DNA from: Desulfoscipio geothermicus
Lineage (GTDB): Bacteria; Bacillota; Desulfotomaculia; Desulfotomaculales; Desulfallaceae
Reading direction: 5' to 3'
Length of the DNA stretch: 64,000 nt
Assembly: GCA_016841205.1 (NCBI GenBank)
Contig: JAENZP010000001.1
Location: 434,001-498,000 of the forward strand
Shown here: one piece after another, positions 25,099 to 34,368 of the stretch
How the letters are laid out: every line of letters starts with the position of its first letter
Position numbering within the stretch: the stretch's first letter is position 1
Translations under genes and position numbers: made by a program
The notes under the pieces: model-generated
Databases searched by the model: none
What the model was told of the DNA's origin: nothing
The model's input: only the letters and a program-made list of their open reading frames with translations

Positions 25099-25977
25099 TT
25101 AAGCTCCCTGGCCTGGCAAATCAGGCATTAATTTTTGAGCTGTTGATTTGATTCCGTAATGGCCCGGCTGTCCACCCAGAGCCAGCACCATGGCCATTTG
25201 ACCAGGCACGGTATCGATATTATCTACCGTGCTGATATGTTTTCGCTGATACTCTTTCATGGACGAAAAAATAACGTCCGTTTCCTCAACCCCTACCATA
25301 GAGATGTTTAACTCATTAAAATAATCTATTAAGGAAAAATCAATTTGTATGTTTCTGTTGTTTTCTTTATAACTGCCGCCGACAATAATTATTCCATCTA
25401 CAGGAATACCATATTCACCGCTGGTTTTAAGCAATTCCTTTTCCACCAAGTAACTGGTCACCGCCTTATTTTCCCCGGTGGCTATGCTGTTGGCTATTTC
25501 AATGCCCAACCTTTTATATAATTCATCGCTTGTCTTAACCGGCCAGGCAAGTTCCTGCTGCAATGTACTTATGGTTTTCTTTTCGTCGTCAGTTGCGTTG
25601 ACCGAAGTAACGGAACTAACACTACCCCCGGCAGTTTTAATTATTTCAGACAACTCCGGAGGAAAACCAAAATTATTGAGCTCCACGATGGCAAAATTTT
25701 TACCGGTCAACTTACCGGCAGCCAAAACCGGCAGCACTTGCTTTTCAAATTGTTTATGCATATTGGAGTCTGTTTCCAGCGTATTGGCTCGGACTTGCAC
25801 GGTTTCATTGGCTTTACGCAGGGATTGCAGTTGATTTTCCAACCCATTGGTAACCTGTTTCTGATAATCAATAAGCGCATCATTGCCCAACAAAGTGCTG
25901 CCAATCAAAATTCCTATTCCTAAAGCTAAAAAAACAGCCACTAGCGAAGCAATATGATATTTATAATCAATAATCAT
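25099..25977 (-). CDS. steB: SteB/MctB-like membrane-anchored protein
   Basis: A 292-residue protein with an N-terminal membrane anchor (SLVAVFLALGIGILIGSTLL, about 11-30), a coiled-coil region (about 38-75, ENQLQSLRKANETVQVRANTL) and a C-terminal alpha/beta domain. Databases often label the family copper transporter MctB; in Corynebacterium it is SteB, partner of SteA in cell separation. No obvious copper ligands (Cys/Met/His cluster) are seen, so the transport label is doubtful. It follows steA by 22 bp, which supports the SteAB reading. Confidence 0.8.
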   Translation of the reverse strand: MIIDYKYHIASLVAVFLALGIGILIGSTLLGNDALIDYQKQVTNGLENQLQSLRKANETVQVRANTLETDSNMHKQFEKQVLPVLAAGKLTGKNFAIVELNNFGFPPELSEIIKTAGGSVSSVTSVNATDDEKKTISTLQQELAWPVKTSDELYKRLGIEIANSIATGENKAVTSYLVEKELLKTSGEYGIPVDGIIIVGGSYKENNRNIQIDFSLIDYFNELNISMVGVEETDVIFSSMKEYQRKHISTVDNIDTVPGQMAMVLALGGQPGHYGIKSTAQKLMPDLPGQGA

Positions 25978-25999
25978 TAACTATCACCTAAACTCCCCG

Positions 26000-27121
26000 T
26001 TAAATTCCTACCAATAGACGAAATTGAATAAGCCAAAGGCGCAGCAACTCCCTGGTTGAAGGAGAAATTACTGCTACAGCGGCAACCGGCAGCAGCGCGG
26101 CAATAAAAATGGGGGCCAAATGTTTCACGTGCAATCTGCTTTTGTACAGTTTGCTTACTCCTTTTGCATCAATTAATATAGAACCCACCTTGGCTCTCAC
26201 TAAAAAAGTACTGGCCATGCCCTTACGCCCTTTTTCAAGAAAATCGATCATATTGGAATGAGTACCGACTGCCACAATTAGCCCGGCTCCCTTTTCATAG
26301 GCTATTAGCATAGCAATATCCTCACTGGTCCCGGGCGCAGCGTAGGTTAAAGCTGACAAACCCAATTCCTGCAGGCGGGCCATACCGGGTGCGCGGCCGT
26401 CGGGATAAGCGTGGACTACCAGCTCGGCACCACAGAGCAACGTTTTGTCGCTCACACTGTCCATATCACCCACAATAATATCGGGCTGTAATCCAAACTC
26501 CATTAAGGCATCGGCCCCACCGTCAACACCGACTAGCACGGGTTTTATTTCATCAATATATGATTTTATAGCCCTCAAATCTTCCTTATAATTCTTACCA
26601 CGCACAACAATAAGAGCATGTCTTTCATTAAAAACAGTGGTAACATCCGGCACCTTATACTCGCCACAAATTAAGCCAATTTCATTCTGGGCGTAATCCA
26701 TAGTATTTTGAACAAAACTAGATAAGACATCTTCTATATTAGCTTTAGTGACTTCCATTTTTTGTTTAATTTTGTCAATAGTCAATTCTTCTCCGACAGC
26801 CAATATAATATCAGAGAGGAGCACCTCGCCATTTTTAACCTCTATTTCTTGCCCTTCCGTGAGTATAGTAAATAAATTATCACTAGGACAATCCACCAGT
26901 TTAATACCCGCTTCCACGATAATTAAAGGCCCGCAATTTGGGTAGACTTCACTCATAGAGGAGCTAACATTTACCACCGCTTTTACATGAGCTTCCACCA
27001 AGGCATTAGCAGCCACCTCGTCCAGATCACGGTGGTCAATTACGGCAATATCACCAGGTTGCAGGCGTTTAACCAAGTGTTTTGTTTTTTTATCCAACCG
27101 GACTGTACCTTTGATGGCCAT
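26000..27121 (-). CDS. steA: Putative cytokinetic ring protein SteA
   Basis: A 373-residue protein with a thiamine-pyrophosphokinase-like fold (VVRGKNYKEDLRAI, VGVDGGADALMEFGLQPDIIVGDMDS about 200-225) and a C-terminal membrane segment (IFIAALLPVAAVAVI). In Corynebacterium SteA localises with FtsZ and works with SteB in daughter-cell separation. Here it starts the run steA-steB-GT2-GT4. ATG 27121 is preceded by AAGGCGGTG, and a good sigma-A promoter lies at 27143-27171. True thiamine pyrophosphokinases are shorter and lack the membrane tail. Confidence 0.87.
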   Translation of the reverse strand: MAIKGTVRLDKKTKHLVKRLQPGDIAVIDHRDLDEVAANALVEAHVKAVVNVSSSMSEVYPNCGPLIIVEAGIKLVDCPSDNLFTILTEGQEIEVKNGEVLLSDIILAVGEELTIDKIKQKMEVTKANIEDVLSSFVQNTMDYAQNEIGLICGEYKVPDVTTVFNERHALIVVRGKNYKEDLRAIKSYIDEIKPVLVGVDGGADALMEFGLQPDIIVGDMDSVSDKTLLCGAELVVHAYPDGRAPGMARLQELGLSALTYAAPGTSEDIAMLIAYEKGAGLIVAVGTHSNMIDFLEKGRKGMASTFLVRAKVGSILIDAKGVSKLYKSRLHVKHLAPIFIAALLPVAAVAVISPSTRELLRLWLIQFRLLVGI

Positions 27122-27142
27122 AATTCACCGCCTTAATTTTAG

Positions 27143-27171
27143 ATTTTACAGTTTTTGCTTATTTGCGTCAA
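27143..27171 (-). promoter_or_regulatory. Sigma-A promoter of the steA run
   Basis: TTGACG (27166-27171), 17 bp, TAAAAT (27143-27148) on the minus strand, 22 bp before the steA start codon. Confidence 0.65.
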
Positions 27172-27242
27172 GAACAAATTGCTATATATATAACAGTATA
27201 TAAACCCAAACTTTATCAATTATATCATACCCTAAAATAAAA

Positions 27243-27290
27243 ACACCTTTAATTTATTGTGCTACAATAAAAACAATAAATTATTGGTGT
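27243..27290 (-). terminator. AT-rich hairpin between spo0A and steA
   Basis: ACACC-N3-AATTTATTG pairs with CAATAAATT-N3-GGTGT (14 of 17 positions, 27243-27259 with 27274-27290). It lies in the 257-bp gap upstream of spo0A's stop and of steA's promoter. In that order it cannot end steA, so it may end upstream read-through from a minus transcript or act with plus-strand RNA. The rest of the gap is AT-rich without recognisable features. Confidence 0.35.
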
Positions 27291-27378
27291 GTATGGTTTA
27301 TTATAGTAATTTTTTTATTCATTTATGTGAATTGATTTTTGTAAACTAAATTTAATTTTATTTTGCTAATGACAAGCA

Positions 27379-28143
27379 TTAACTAACTTTGACCTCAATG
27401 CGCAATTTATCCGCCACCATAGCTATAAATTCCGAATTGGTAGGTTTGCCGCGTTGCAGATTTATGGTGTAGCCGAAAAACTTGGTCATCATTTCTATAT
27501 TACCTCTGTCCCAGGCCAACTCAATGGCATGCCTAATCGCTCTTTCAACCCGGCTTGGAGTAGTTTGATATTTATGAGCTATCATGGGATACAGCTCTTT
27601 CGTTACCGCCCCGAGCAAGCTTACATCTTCAATGACCTGTAAAATAGCATCCCTTAAATAATGATAGCCTTTAATATGTGCAGGCACACCCATTTCATGA
27701 ATTATATTAGTAACCGCAACATCAAGATTTTTTGGTTTAGCCACCGTAATATAAGGTGGTGAAACATTAAGCCCACCGGCCAACTGCCTAATCCTGGTGG
27801 CTAAAACCTCAAAATCAAAAGGTTTTAAAATGTAGTAATCAGCGCCCAGTTCAACGGCTCTTTGAGTAATACTTTCCTGGCCAAAAGCTGTTAACATAAT
27901 TACCCGGGGTCTATACTTACTTTCGTTTAATTTTTCCAACACACCAATACCATCTAAATGCGGCATAATCACATCCAACACCACAACATCAGGCGCCTCA
28001 TTTTGAATTAAGTCCAAAGCTTCCAAGCCATTTTGGGCAACACCTACTAAATTGAATTCATCCTGTTCCTTTAGGAATTCTTTTAATAATTCACAAAATT
28101 CCCTGTTATCATCTGCTATTAGGATTTTTATTACCTTTCTCAT
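27379..28143 (-). CDS. spo0A: Sporulation response regulator Spo0A
   Basis: Master regulator of entry into sporulation. 254 residues: receiver domain with DD (11-12), phosphorylation site D57 in VVVLDVIMP, and the conserved lysine in LKPFDFE. After a linker comes the Spo0A DNA-binding domain with the signature [21 protein letters not shown] 28143 has AGGAGG 9 nt upstream; eight earlier codons in frame overlap that site and are not used. It is immediately downstream of spoIVB as in Bacillus and Clostridium. A sigma-H-like promoter overlapping a possible 0A box lies at 28190-28216. Confidence 0.98.
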   Translation of the reverse strand: MRKVIKILIADDNREFCELLKEFLKEQDEFNLVGVAQNGLEALDLIQNEAPDVVVLDVIMPHLDGIGVLEKLNESKYRPRVIMLTAFGQESITQRAVELGADYYILKPFDFEVLATRIRQLAGGLNVSPPYITVAKPKNLDVAVTNIIHEMGVPAHIKGYHYLRDAILQVIEDVSLLGAVTKELYPMIAHKYQTTPSRVERAIRHAIELAWDRGNIEMMTKFFGYTINLQRGKPTNSEFIAMVADKLRIEVKVS

Positions 28144-28189
28144 GATTTCCCGCCTCCTGGCAAACATCTTTTTTTATCTAAGTATTTAC

Positions 28190-28216
28190 TTTCGACGTGG
28201 AGGGGGGAATACCTTT
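28190..28216 (-). promoter_or_regulatory. Sigma-H-like promoter with possible 0A box before spo0A
   Basis: AAAGGTATT (28208-28216) fits the sigma-H -35 (RWAGGANNT, one mismatch). 13 bp later CGAAA (28190-28194) fits HGAAT with one mismatch. CGTCGAA (28191-28197) is 6/7 to the Spo0A box core TGTCGAA and overlaps the -10. This mirrors the sporulation promoter of spo0A in Bacillus. Confidence 0.5.
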
Positions 28217-28271
28217 AAATTTTTTTAACTTTTTGTTAAAATTTTACTTTTTTGTTTTGGTAGTTTAAGAC

Positions 28272-29570
28272 TTAACCTGCTTTCTTTTCCACATGCTTTA
28301 CATTTAACAATTTTGCTTCATTTAACATATTTTCCACCAGAACACCATATCCCTTTGCAGGGTCATTAATGAATACATGCGTTACAGCTCCCACCAATCT
28401 GCCGTTTTGTATGATAGGACTACCGCTCATACCCTGAATAATACCACCTGTACGCCTTAAAAGCTCTTGGTCCGTAACTTTAATAACCAACTCTTTGTTA
28501 TTGCCGGCAGATAATATATCTAAAATATTAATATTAAATGACTCTATTTTACTACCGTCAAGCACGGTTAAAATCTCAGCCGGGCCCTCCTGAACCTGAT
28601 ATCTCATGGCTACCGGCATAGGACGGGTATAATATGGATTATTGATACCTTTTTGAAGCCTGCCAAAAATACCACAAGTAGTATTCTTTTCAATGTTTCC
28701 TATAATATCACTATTTCCTTTAAATACTCCTAATTTTTCGCCAGGGACACCTCTTTTACCGGAGTGTAACCCTTTTACCGTTGCTTCAACAATTTTACCA
28801 TCTACCGGGGTAAGTTTTCGACCGTTATCAAAATCGGTAATCATATGACCGAGTGCCCCATAGGTTTTTGATTGTGGTTCATAAAAAGTTAATGTTCCAA
28901 CACCGGCAGTACTGTTTTTGACAAATAAACCAATGCGATAGCGGTCGGTTTTATCACATAGGATAGGTTTAATTTTAGTCAGTATATTCTTATTGCCATG
29001 TTTAACAAGTAAGGTAATGTCCTTACCTTGCCTGCCACATTGATCAACCATTTCTTGCAATTGATTTTCGCTAGTAATTTTAGAGCCATTAATTTTCAAG
29101 ATTAAGTCACCCACTGTAATACCGGCTGACCTAGCCGGAAATAAAGTGTAACCGTCTTTTTCCACTGCGGCCTCGCCAACTACCATTACGCCTTCGGTAT
29201 GCAGCAAAACACCAATAGATTGACCGCCTGGTATAACTCTTAGTGGTTCCACTACATTTACCAACATCCGGTGAATGGGTAAAAGACCAAACAGCTTAAA
29301 CTGCATCTCCAACTGTCCCGGTTTTATAGCCACAGGTAGTGTGTTTCCGGGGCTACAGGTATACTCACGGATATAATTACCACCAACGGTAAAAATATCC
29401 GAAACCGAGCGCAAGTTTAAAGTGACGTTTTGAATAACAGGCCCTGGTAAATCTATACCCGACGCTATGTTATCACCCACATTAATATTTTGCCGAGTAG
29501 GTAAAAAACAATGCCAATAGGAATTAAGGGTAATAAAAGTTGCCATTAAAGCAAATACTAGTACAAACAT
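28272..29570 (-). CDS. spoIVB: SpoIVB serine peptidase
   Basis: Forespore-secreted signalling protease (S55) that triggers activation of pro-sigma-K processing. 432 residues from the first ATG: membrane anchor/signal at the N-terminus, PDZ domain (about 135-215, with SIGVLLHTEGV before it and GDLILKINGSKI within), then the trypsin-like domain with histidine in GALGHMITD and serine in IQGMSGSPI. The ATG has only a poor ribosome site. A strong AGGGGG (29615-29620) stands 8 nt before an in-frame CTG at 29606, which would add 12 residues (basic, then hydrophobic). The start is therefore uncertain. It stands before spo0A, as usual. Confidence 0.95.
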   Translation of the reverse strand: MFVLVFALMATFITLNSYWHCFLPTRQNINVGDNIASGIDLPGPVIQNVTLNLRSVSDIFTVGGNYIREYTCSPGNTLPVAIKPGQLEMQFKLFGLLPIHRMLVNVVEPLRVIPGGQSIGVLLHTEGVMVVGEAAVEKDGYTLFPARSAGITVGDLILKINGSKITSENQLQEMVDQCGRQGKDITLLVKHGNKNILTKIKPILCDKTDRYRIGLFVKNSTAGVGTLTFYEPQSKTYGALGHMITDFDNGRKLTPVDGKIVEATVKGLHSGKRGVPGEKLGVFKGNSDIIGNIEKNTTCGIFGRLQKGINNPYYTRPMPVAMRYQVQEGPAEILTVLDGSKIESFNINILDILSAGNNKELVIKVTDQELLRRTGGIIQGMSGSPIIQNGRLVGAVTHVFINDPAKGYGVLVENMLNEAKLLNVKHVEKKAG

Positions 29571-29687
29571 AGTTCCAAATGATTTGCAAATATTGCCACG
29601 TTTCAGACAACATACCCCCTAAAAAAATTTTTTAAAACTTATTCGATTTAAAAATCACCACCTTGCAGTTTTATTATCTTTAGTCTT

Positions 29688-29717
29688 TAAATTGGCCTTG
29701 TTCAGGCTCATTTATTC
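29688..29717 (-). promoter_or_regulatory. Possible sigma-G promoter of spoIVB
   Basis: GAATA (29713-29717), 18 bp, CAATTTA (29688-29694): one mismatch to GNATA-N17/18-CATNNTA. spoIVB is forespore-expressed in Bacillus. The other sequence in the 362-bp gap 29571-29932 holds the recN terminator and AT-rich DNA. Confidence 0.4.
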
Positions 29718-29796
29718 CGCCCTAAAGTGCCGTACATTGCCACAGCCAGCCTGCAAGCAGTCTAACTTTGTTTTGTAACATATTGAAAATGGGCAT

Positions 29797-29823
29797 AAAA
29801 AAAGGTGGTTGGCAACCAACCAC
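29797..29823 (-). terminator. Terminator of recN
   Basis: GTGGTTGG and CCAACCAC pair perfectly around a 3-nt loop (29805-29823), followed on the minus strand by a run of seven T residues. It closes the long dxs-to-recN transcript before spoIVB. Confidence 0.88.
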
Positions 29824-29932
29824 TGTCGTTTCAAATCATAAACTTATAGAAAAGCAACGTATATTATAATAACATGAGGTTATGGTAATTTTTAACATGT
29901 AAAAAATTACACTCTTACAAACGTGGACCTTT

Positions 29933-31636
29933 TCAATTATTTGACAACCGATCACGCAGCAGGTCGCGTGCGTGGTATAAGAGAGCTTGTGATTCCTGAT
30001 CGCCGCCCAGCATGCGTCTTAGTTCTTTAATGCGCTCTTCTTCTTCCAAAAGGTATAGAGATGTTACCGTTCTTTGGCTGTCGACTGATTTTTTAACCAA
30101 ATAATGTTTAGCGGCGCAGGCTGCTACGTCGGCGGCGTGAGTCACACAAAGGATTTGCTTGGTCCGGCTTAATTGTTCAAGCTTTTCGGCCACAGCCTGC
30201 AAAGTACGGCCGCCGATACCGGAGTCCACTTCGTCAAAAACCATGGTATTGATTTCATCGGCAGTGGCCAGTATTGATTTCAGAGCTAACATAACCCGCG
30301 ACAATTCACCGCCGGAGGCGCTTTTAGCCAGCAGACGCAGCGGTTCTCCCGGATTGGGGGAAATAAGAAATTCCACTGCATTTTTGCCCCATGGGCCAGG
30401 ATCGGCAGTGGTTATCTGCACCACAAACTGCACACTACTCATGGCCAGGTCCTTTAGCTCTTGCTCAATGGCATGCTTAAGTCCTTTAGCTGCTTTTATT
30501 CTGACTGCTTCAAGCTGCTCGGCAAGCGCATAATATTCTGTGGAGCTTTTCTGCACCAGCTCATCAATACCGGCCGCATCGGTTTCCATAGCCAGCAATT
30601 CCTCCAACTCACTTGCAATTTGCTGTCTATGAGCCAATATATCGTAGATAGTCTGCCCATATTTCTTTTTTAAGCGGTCAATTAAAGTAAGTCTTTCCTC
30701 AATATAATTTAATTCACGCGGATCGGCTTCTACATTATCCTTGCAAGTAGCCAGTTCCCGGGCAGTTTCTTCCACCAGGCACAGAGCTGAAAAAATATTC
30801 TCCTGTGCGCTTTTTAACTCTAGCATATACTGGCAAAGCTCATCTAAATTATTTTTAGCCTTACCCAAAAGATCCACGGCTGGGGGAAACCGGTCGGTAC
30901 CACTGTGTAAAGTCATCAACGCTTGCTCCGTCAGGAGCGCTATTCTTTCAGCATTGGCCAGTACATCACGCCGCCTGATTAGTTCCTCTTCATCTTCGCC
31001 TGCCAAGTGCACCACATCTATTTCTTCCATCTGATATTTAATCATATCCATGCGCTGTTGTCTTTCCCGGCTATTACCGGTTATTTTTTTCATTAGATGG
31101 TAGTTTTTACGCCACAGTCTGTAAGCCTGCTCGGTATCCTGCAATAAGTTTAGCACCTGGTCGCCACCGTACCTGTCCAGCAGCTGGAGTTGTTTGTCCG
31201 CTAGCAGCAAAGATTGCTGATCATGCTGACCGTGCATATCCACCAATAAACCGGCGATTTCCCGGTAAACACCCAGGTTGACGATCCGGCCATTGATACG
31301 GCAGGGATTGCGGCCCTGGCGGTTTATTTCCCGGCTCAGAATTAACATACCGGGCTCTTGCTCATCCATTTCTATACCAGTTTGGGACAAGTGGTCACAA
31401 ACGCCCGGCAGGTGGGTAATATCAAAGACAACCTGAACCAGTGACCGATCCCGGTCAGTGCGGATCAGTTCGGTCTGTGCCCGGCCGCCTAGCGCAACTC
31501 GCAATGCTTCGAACACTATGGATTTACCCGCCCCTGTTTCACCGGTAAGCACATTAAGCCCCGGACCAAATTCTATATCCTCATCATCAATTAATCCAAA
31601 GTGTTTTATGTACAAAGATAATAATATACCATTCAC
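29933..31636 (-). CDS. recN: DNA repair protein RecN
   Basis: SMC-like ATPase acting at double-strand breaks. 567 residues: N-terminal Walker A GETGAGKS (about 34-41), long coiled coils in the middle (about 165-375), C-terminal signature KSASGGELSRVMLALK and Walker B with TMVFDEVDSGIGG. The start GTG overlaps the argR stop (GTGA), so the genes are coupled. Its place after argR and mnmM/nadK/tlyA/dxs is the common order in Firmicutes. The terminator at 29797-29823 follows. Confidence 0.97.
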   Translation of the reverse strand: MNGILLSLYIKHFGLIDDEDIEFGPGLNVLTGETGAGKSIVFEALRVALGGRAQTELIRTDRDRSLVQVVFDITHLPGVCDHLSQTGIEMDEQEPGMLILSREINRQGRNPCRINGRIVNLGVYREIAGLLVDMHGQHDQQSLLLADKQLQLLDRYGGDQVLNLLQDTEQAYRLWRKNYHLMKKITGNSRERQQRMDMIKYQMEEIDVVHLAGEDEEELIRRRDVLANAERIALLTEQALMTLHSGTDRFPPAVDLLGKAKNNLDELCQYMLELKSAQENIFSALCLVEETARELATCKDNVEADPRELNYIEERLTLIDRLKKKYGQTIYDILAHRQQIASELEELLAMETDAAGIDELVQKSSTEYYALAEQLEAVRIKAAKGLKHAIEQELKDLAMSSVQFVVQITTADPGPWGKNAVEFLISPNPGEPLRLLAKSASGGELSRVMLALKSILATADEINTMVFDEVDSGIGGRTLQAVAEKLEQLSRTKQILCVTHAADVAACAAKHYLVKKSVDSQRTVTSLYLLEEEERIKELRRMLGGDQESQALLYHARDLLRDRLSNN

Positions 31637-32088
31637 CCCCCGGTTAGAGCAATAAATTTCTTCATTGTGGCATGAGTGAATTTTTTGGTTTTTATTACAA
31701 TTAATATTGTGTCATCCCCAGCCACCGTGCCGATTATTTCGGGCCAGCCTACATTATCAATGGTAGAGGCCACCCCCTGGGCCTCACCAGGTAGGGTTTT
31801 GATGATAATCAGGTTTTCACTGTTATCCAAGGAAATTACCGAATCCCTGAAAAGCCTCTTCATCCGGTCTTCATTTCTTGGATTCACTGATTCACCCGCC
31901 ACTGTATAGCGGGACATACCAGAATTACCGGGTACCTTGATTAGACCCAATTCTTTTATATCCCTGGATATGGTGGCCTGGGTGACTGAAAACCCGGCAT
32001 TTTGAAGCACCTCCACAAGATCTTCCTGGGTGCCGATTTCCTGCTCTTTAATTAATTCCACTATTTTTTTATGGCGCCAGGTTTTCAA
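31633..32088 (-). CDS. argR: Arginine repressor ArgR/AhrC
   Basis: Arginine-responsive transcriptional regulator, 151 residues. Winged helix at the N-terminus (TQEDLVEVL, TQATISRDIKELGLIKV, about 22-47) and a C-terminal hexamerisation/arginine-binding domain with GDDTILIV near the end. The start overlaps the mnmM 3' end by 20 bp, and the ribosome site is weak, so translation is probably coupled. Arginine genes are not in the window; the link to recN is conserved across Firmicutes. Confidence 0.95.
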   Translation of the reverse strand: MKTWRHKKIVELIKEQEIGTQEDLVEVLQNAGFSVTQATISRDIKELGLIKVPGNSGMSRYTVAGESVNPRNEDRMKRLFRDSVISLDNSENLIIIKTLPGEAQGVASTIDNVGWPEIIGTVAGDDTILIVIKTKKFTHATMKKFIALTGG

Positions 32089-32686
32089 TTTCTTTTTTCA
32101 CCCTTTCTATAAATATTAAAAAGGGGGCTGAAACCGACCTGTTTATAAAGGCAACCTTAAGCACGCCAAAAAGACGAGGATTAAGCTTGGCTGCCATTTC
32201 CTCCACCGCCCGGCTTTCTTCTACTGCACCGGAATGGCCGGTATATACCACCAGGCTGATTCTCCCACCCGGTTTTAACAAATTCAAGGCAATCTTCATT
32301 GCTCTGGTTGTCGTATGCAAGCGGGTTATTTTATCATGATCACCACCGGGTAAATAACCCAGGTTAAACATAAAGACATCTACCGGGAAATCAATATATA
32401 AATCCATTTTTTCGTGCCCGTCATGGATCATCTGCACATTGTTTTCAAGGCCAAATTGTGTTAAACGCCGGGCTGTAACGTCAAGAGCCGCCTGCTGTAT
32501 ATCAAAAGCGTAAACCCTGCCGCTTTCTCCCACTAAATTTGCTAAAAAGAGAGTGTCGTAGCCATTACCCGCTGTGGCGTCCACCGCGACACAGCCTTTA
32601 TGCAGCACCTCACCTACAAACTGCTGCCCCAAAAGGACCGCGTTGCCCCGCACATTGGCAAAGTTAACGGACCGTTTGTTATACAT
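32069..32686 (-). CDS. mnmM: tRNA mnm5s2U34 methyltransferase MnmM (YtqB family)
   Basis: A 205-residue class I SAM-dependent methyltransferase of the rRNA_methylase/YtqB family. The SAM motif is VDATAGNGYDTLFLA (about 35-49), the acidic second motif VYAFDIQ, and MFNLGYLPGGDH is the family-specific motif IV region. YtqB (MnmM) makes the last methylation of mnm5s2U at the wobble base of tRNA. An N-terminal lead of about 15 residues is normal. It overlaps nadK and argR on either side. Confidence 0.87.
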   Translation of the reverse strand: MYNKRSVNFANVRGNAVLLGQQFVGEVLHKGCVAVDATAGNGYDTLFLANLVGESGRVYAFDIQQAALDVTARRLTQFGLENNVQMIHDGHEKMDLYIDFPVDVFMFNLGYLPGGDHDKITRLHTTTRAMKIALNLLKPGGRISLVVYTGHSGAVEESRAVEEMAAKLNPRLFGVLKVAFINRSVSAPFLIFIERVKKEIENLAP

Positions 32687-33545
32687 TGGTCCCGTCTCCC
32701 TCTTTTAACTTTTCGTTCAAAATATCAAAAAATGTTTGGTTACTCAGTTTAATAAATTTAGCCCGATGCATGGCTTTACGTACCTTTATCAAATCCCCAA
32801 ACCGCAGGTGCATACCATGCTGCCCGTCTATAGTCAGCATCACTTCACCAAGTTTGGAACGCAGTACCACCTGCACCTCGCTGTCCGCAGCTATGACCAG
32901 CGGCCTAGCCCATAAGGCATGCGGGCAAATAGGTGTCACCACCATTAGTTCCAAATCGGGTAATACTATCGGCCCCCCGGCCGACAGTGAATAGGCCGTT
33001 GACCCGGTTGGGGTGGAAATAATTACCCCGTCCGCATGATAGGTATTAAATAACTGCCCGTCCACCAGAGTATCAAAGACAATCATACGGGCAAAGGCTC
33101 CTTTGGTAATGACAGCATCATTTAATCCTATAATGGGCTCATAGGTATGTCCATTACGGACAACACTGGCCTGCAGCATCATACGTTCCTCTATAGTATA
33201 TCTACCGGCCAAAAGACACTCCATAGCGTCATACAAATGAGGTATGGCCACCTCGGTAAGAAACCCCAGATGCCCCAGGTTGACACCAAATATAGGTACA
33301 CCTAAATTCGCCGCCAACCGGGCACTGTGCAGTAGAGTACCATCTCCCCCCAACACCATCATACACTGGACCTGCCGCACCAAATCAAGACGGGTACAGC
33401 CAGTGGTAGGCCGTGCAATCCGCCCGGCAGTTTCATCGTCCAGCAGTAAGGTAATCCCCCGGCTGCTTAGCCAGTTATCAATGTCACTAACTAGATGCAT
33501 TATTTTATCTCCTGTCAAATTGGACAGCAGGCCAATGGTGTTCAA
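32679..33545 (-). CDS. nadK: NAD kinase
   Basis: Phosphorylates NAD to NADP. 288 residues with the family motifs GGDGTLLHSAR (about 69-79) and the NAD-binding DGVIISTPTGSTAYSLSAGGP region near 170-190, given here in part. The start is TTG 33545, overlapping the tlyA stop as TTGA, with GGAG 7 nt before. This tlyA-nadK coupling is typical of Clostridia. Confidence 0.96.
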   Translation of the reverse strand: MNTIGLLSNLTGDKIMHLVSDIDNWLSSRGITLLLDDETAGRIARPTTGCTRLDLVRQVQCMMVLGGDGTLLHSARLAANLGVPIFGVNLGHLGFLTEVAIPHLYDAMECLLAGRYTIEERMMLQASVVRNGHTYEPIIGLNDAVITKGAFARMIVFDTLVDGQLFNTYHADGVIISTPTGSTAYSLSAGGPIVLPDLELMVVTPICPHALWARPLVIAADSEVQVVLRSKLGEVMLTIDGQHGMHLRFGDLIKVRKAMHRAKFIKLSNQTFFDILNEKLKEGDGTNV

Positions 33546-34363
33546 TGTTCCGCTCCTTCAGACAAATTACGGTGCGCCTCAGACACCGCATGGTCAATCA
33601 ATACAGATAACCCGTCTATTCCAAGGGCGGGTTTTTTAAAATAAAGTAAATATTCAATATTGCCTTCCGGTCCTTTGACCGGAGAGTAGTCAATCCCCTG
33701 CACCCTCATGTCTAAACCTTCAACCGTATGAACAACTTTTTTTAGTACTTCCCGGTGCACCGCCGGATCCTTAACTACCCCTTTCTTACCCACCGCCTCG
33801 CGACCGGCCTCAAACTGCGGCTTCACCAGGGCTACACCTTCATAATTTTCTAGCAGGTAATCTATCCGGGGCAGCACAAGCGCCAATGAGATAAATGAAA
33901 CATCGATAGTGACAAGGTCAGGCAGGCCGGCTGTAAATACATCCTTGTCCAGATAGCGAATATTGGTACGTTCCAGCACCAGCACCCGGGGATCGGAGCG
34001 TAGTGACCAGGCCATCTGACCATAGCCCACGTCTACGGCATATACCAGAGCAGCACCATGCTGTAACGCACAATCAGTAAACCCCCCGGTAGATGCCCCA
34101 ATATCCAAAACCACTTTGCCAAGCATATCAATGGGGAAAACCTGCAGCGCCCGGGCCAGTTTGTAACCGCCCCGGCTGACATACGGCATTTTTTGCTTGA
34201 TAGTTATATTTTCTTTCCGGGCTTCCACCTTTTGACCGGGCTTATCCACCAGTACACCGCTTACCAGCACATCCCCGGCCATTAATGCAGCCCGGGCCTT
34301 TTCCCGGCTGTCGAAAAACCCCATTTCTACTAGTAGTACGTCTATTCTTTTCTTTTCCAACAC
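33542..34363 (-). CDS. tlyA: TlyA family rRNA 2'-O-methyltransferase
   Basis: A 273-residue protein with an N-terminal S4 RNA-binding domain (RIDVLLVEMGFFDSREKARA, about 6-25) followed by an FtsJ-like methyltransferase domain with VLDIGASTGGFTDCAL. Homologues (TlyA, YqxC) methylate ribose of cytidines in 16S/23S rRNA; haemolysin labels are historical. The start is GTG 34363; the Shine-Dalgarno GGAGG is about 12 nt away, a little far. It is 5 bp downstream of dxs. Confidence 0.93.
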   Translation of the reverse strand: MLEKKRIDVLLVEMGFFDSREKARAALMAGDVLVSGVLVDKPGQKVEARKENITIKQKMPYVSRGGYKLARALQVFPIDMLGKVVLDIGASTGGFTDCALQHGAALVYAVDVGYGQMAWSLRSDPRVLVLERTNIRYLDKDVFTAGLPDLVTIDVSFISLALVLPRIDYLLENYEGVALVKPQFEAGREAVGKKGVVKDPAVHREVLKKVVHTVEGLDMRVQGIDYSPVKGPEGNIEYLLYFKKPALGIDGLSVLIDHAVSEAHRNLSEGAEH

Positions 34364-34368
34364 TTTCT

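Noticed and set aside
26000-27121. Thiamine pyrophosphokinase
   Set aside because: The fold resembles it, but the length, the N-terminal domain and the membrane tail are those of SteA.
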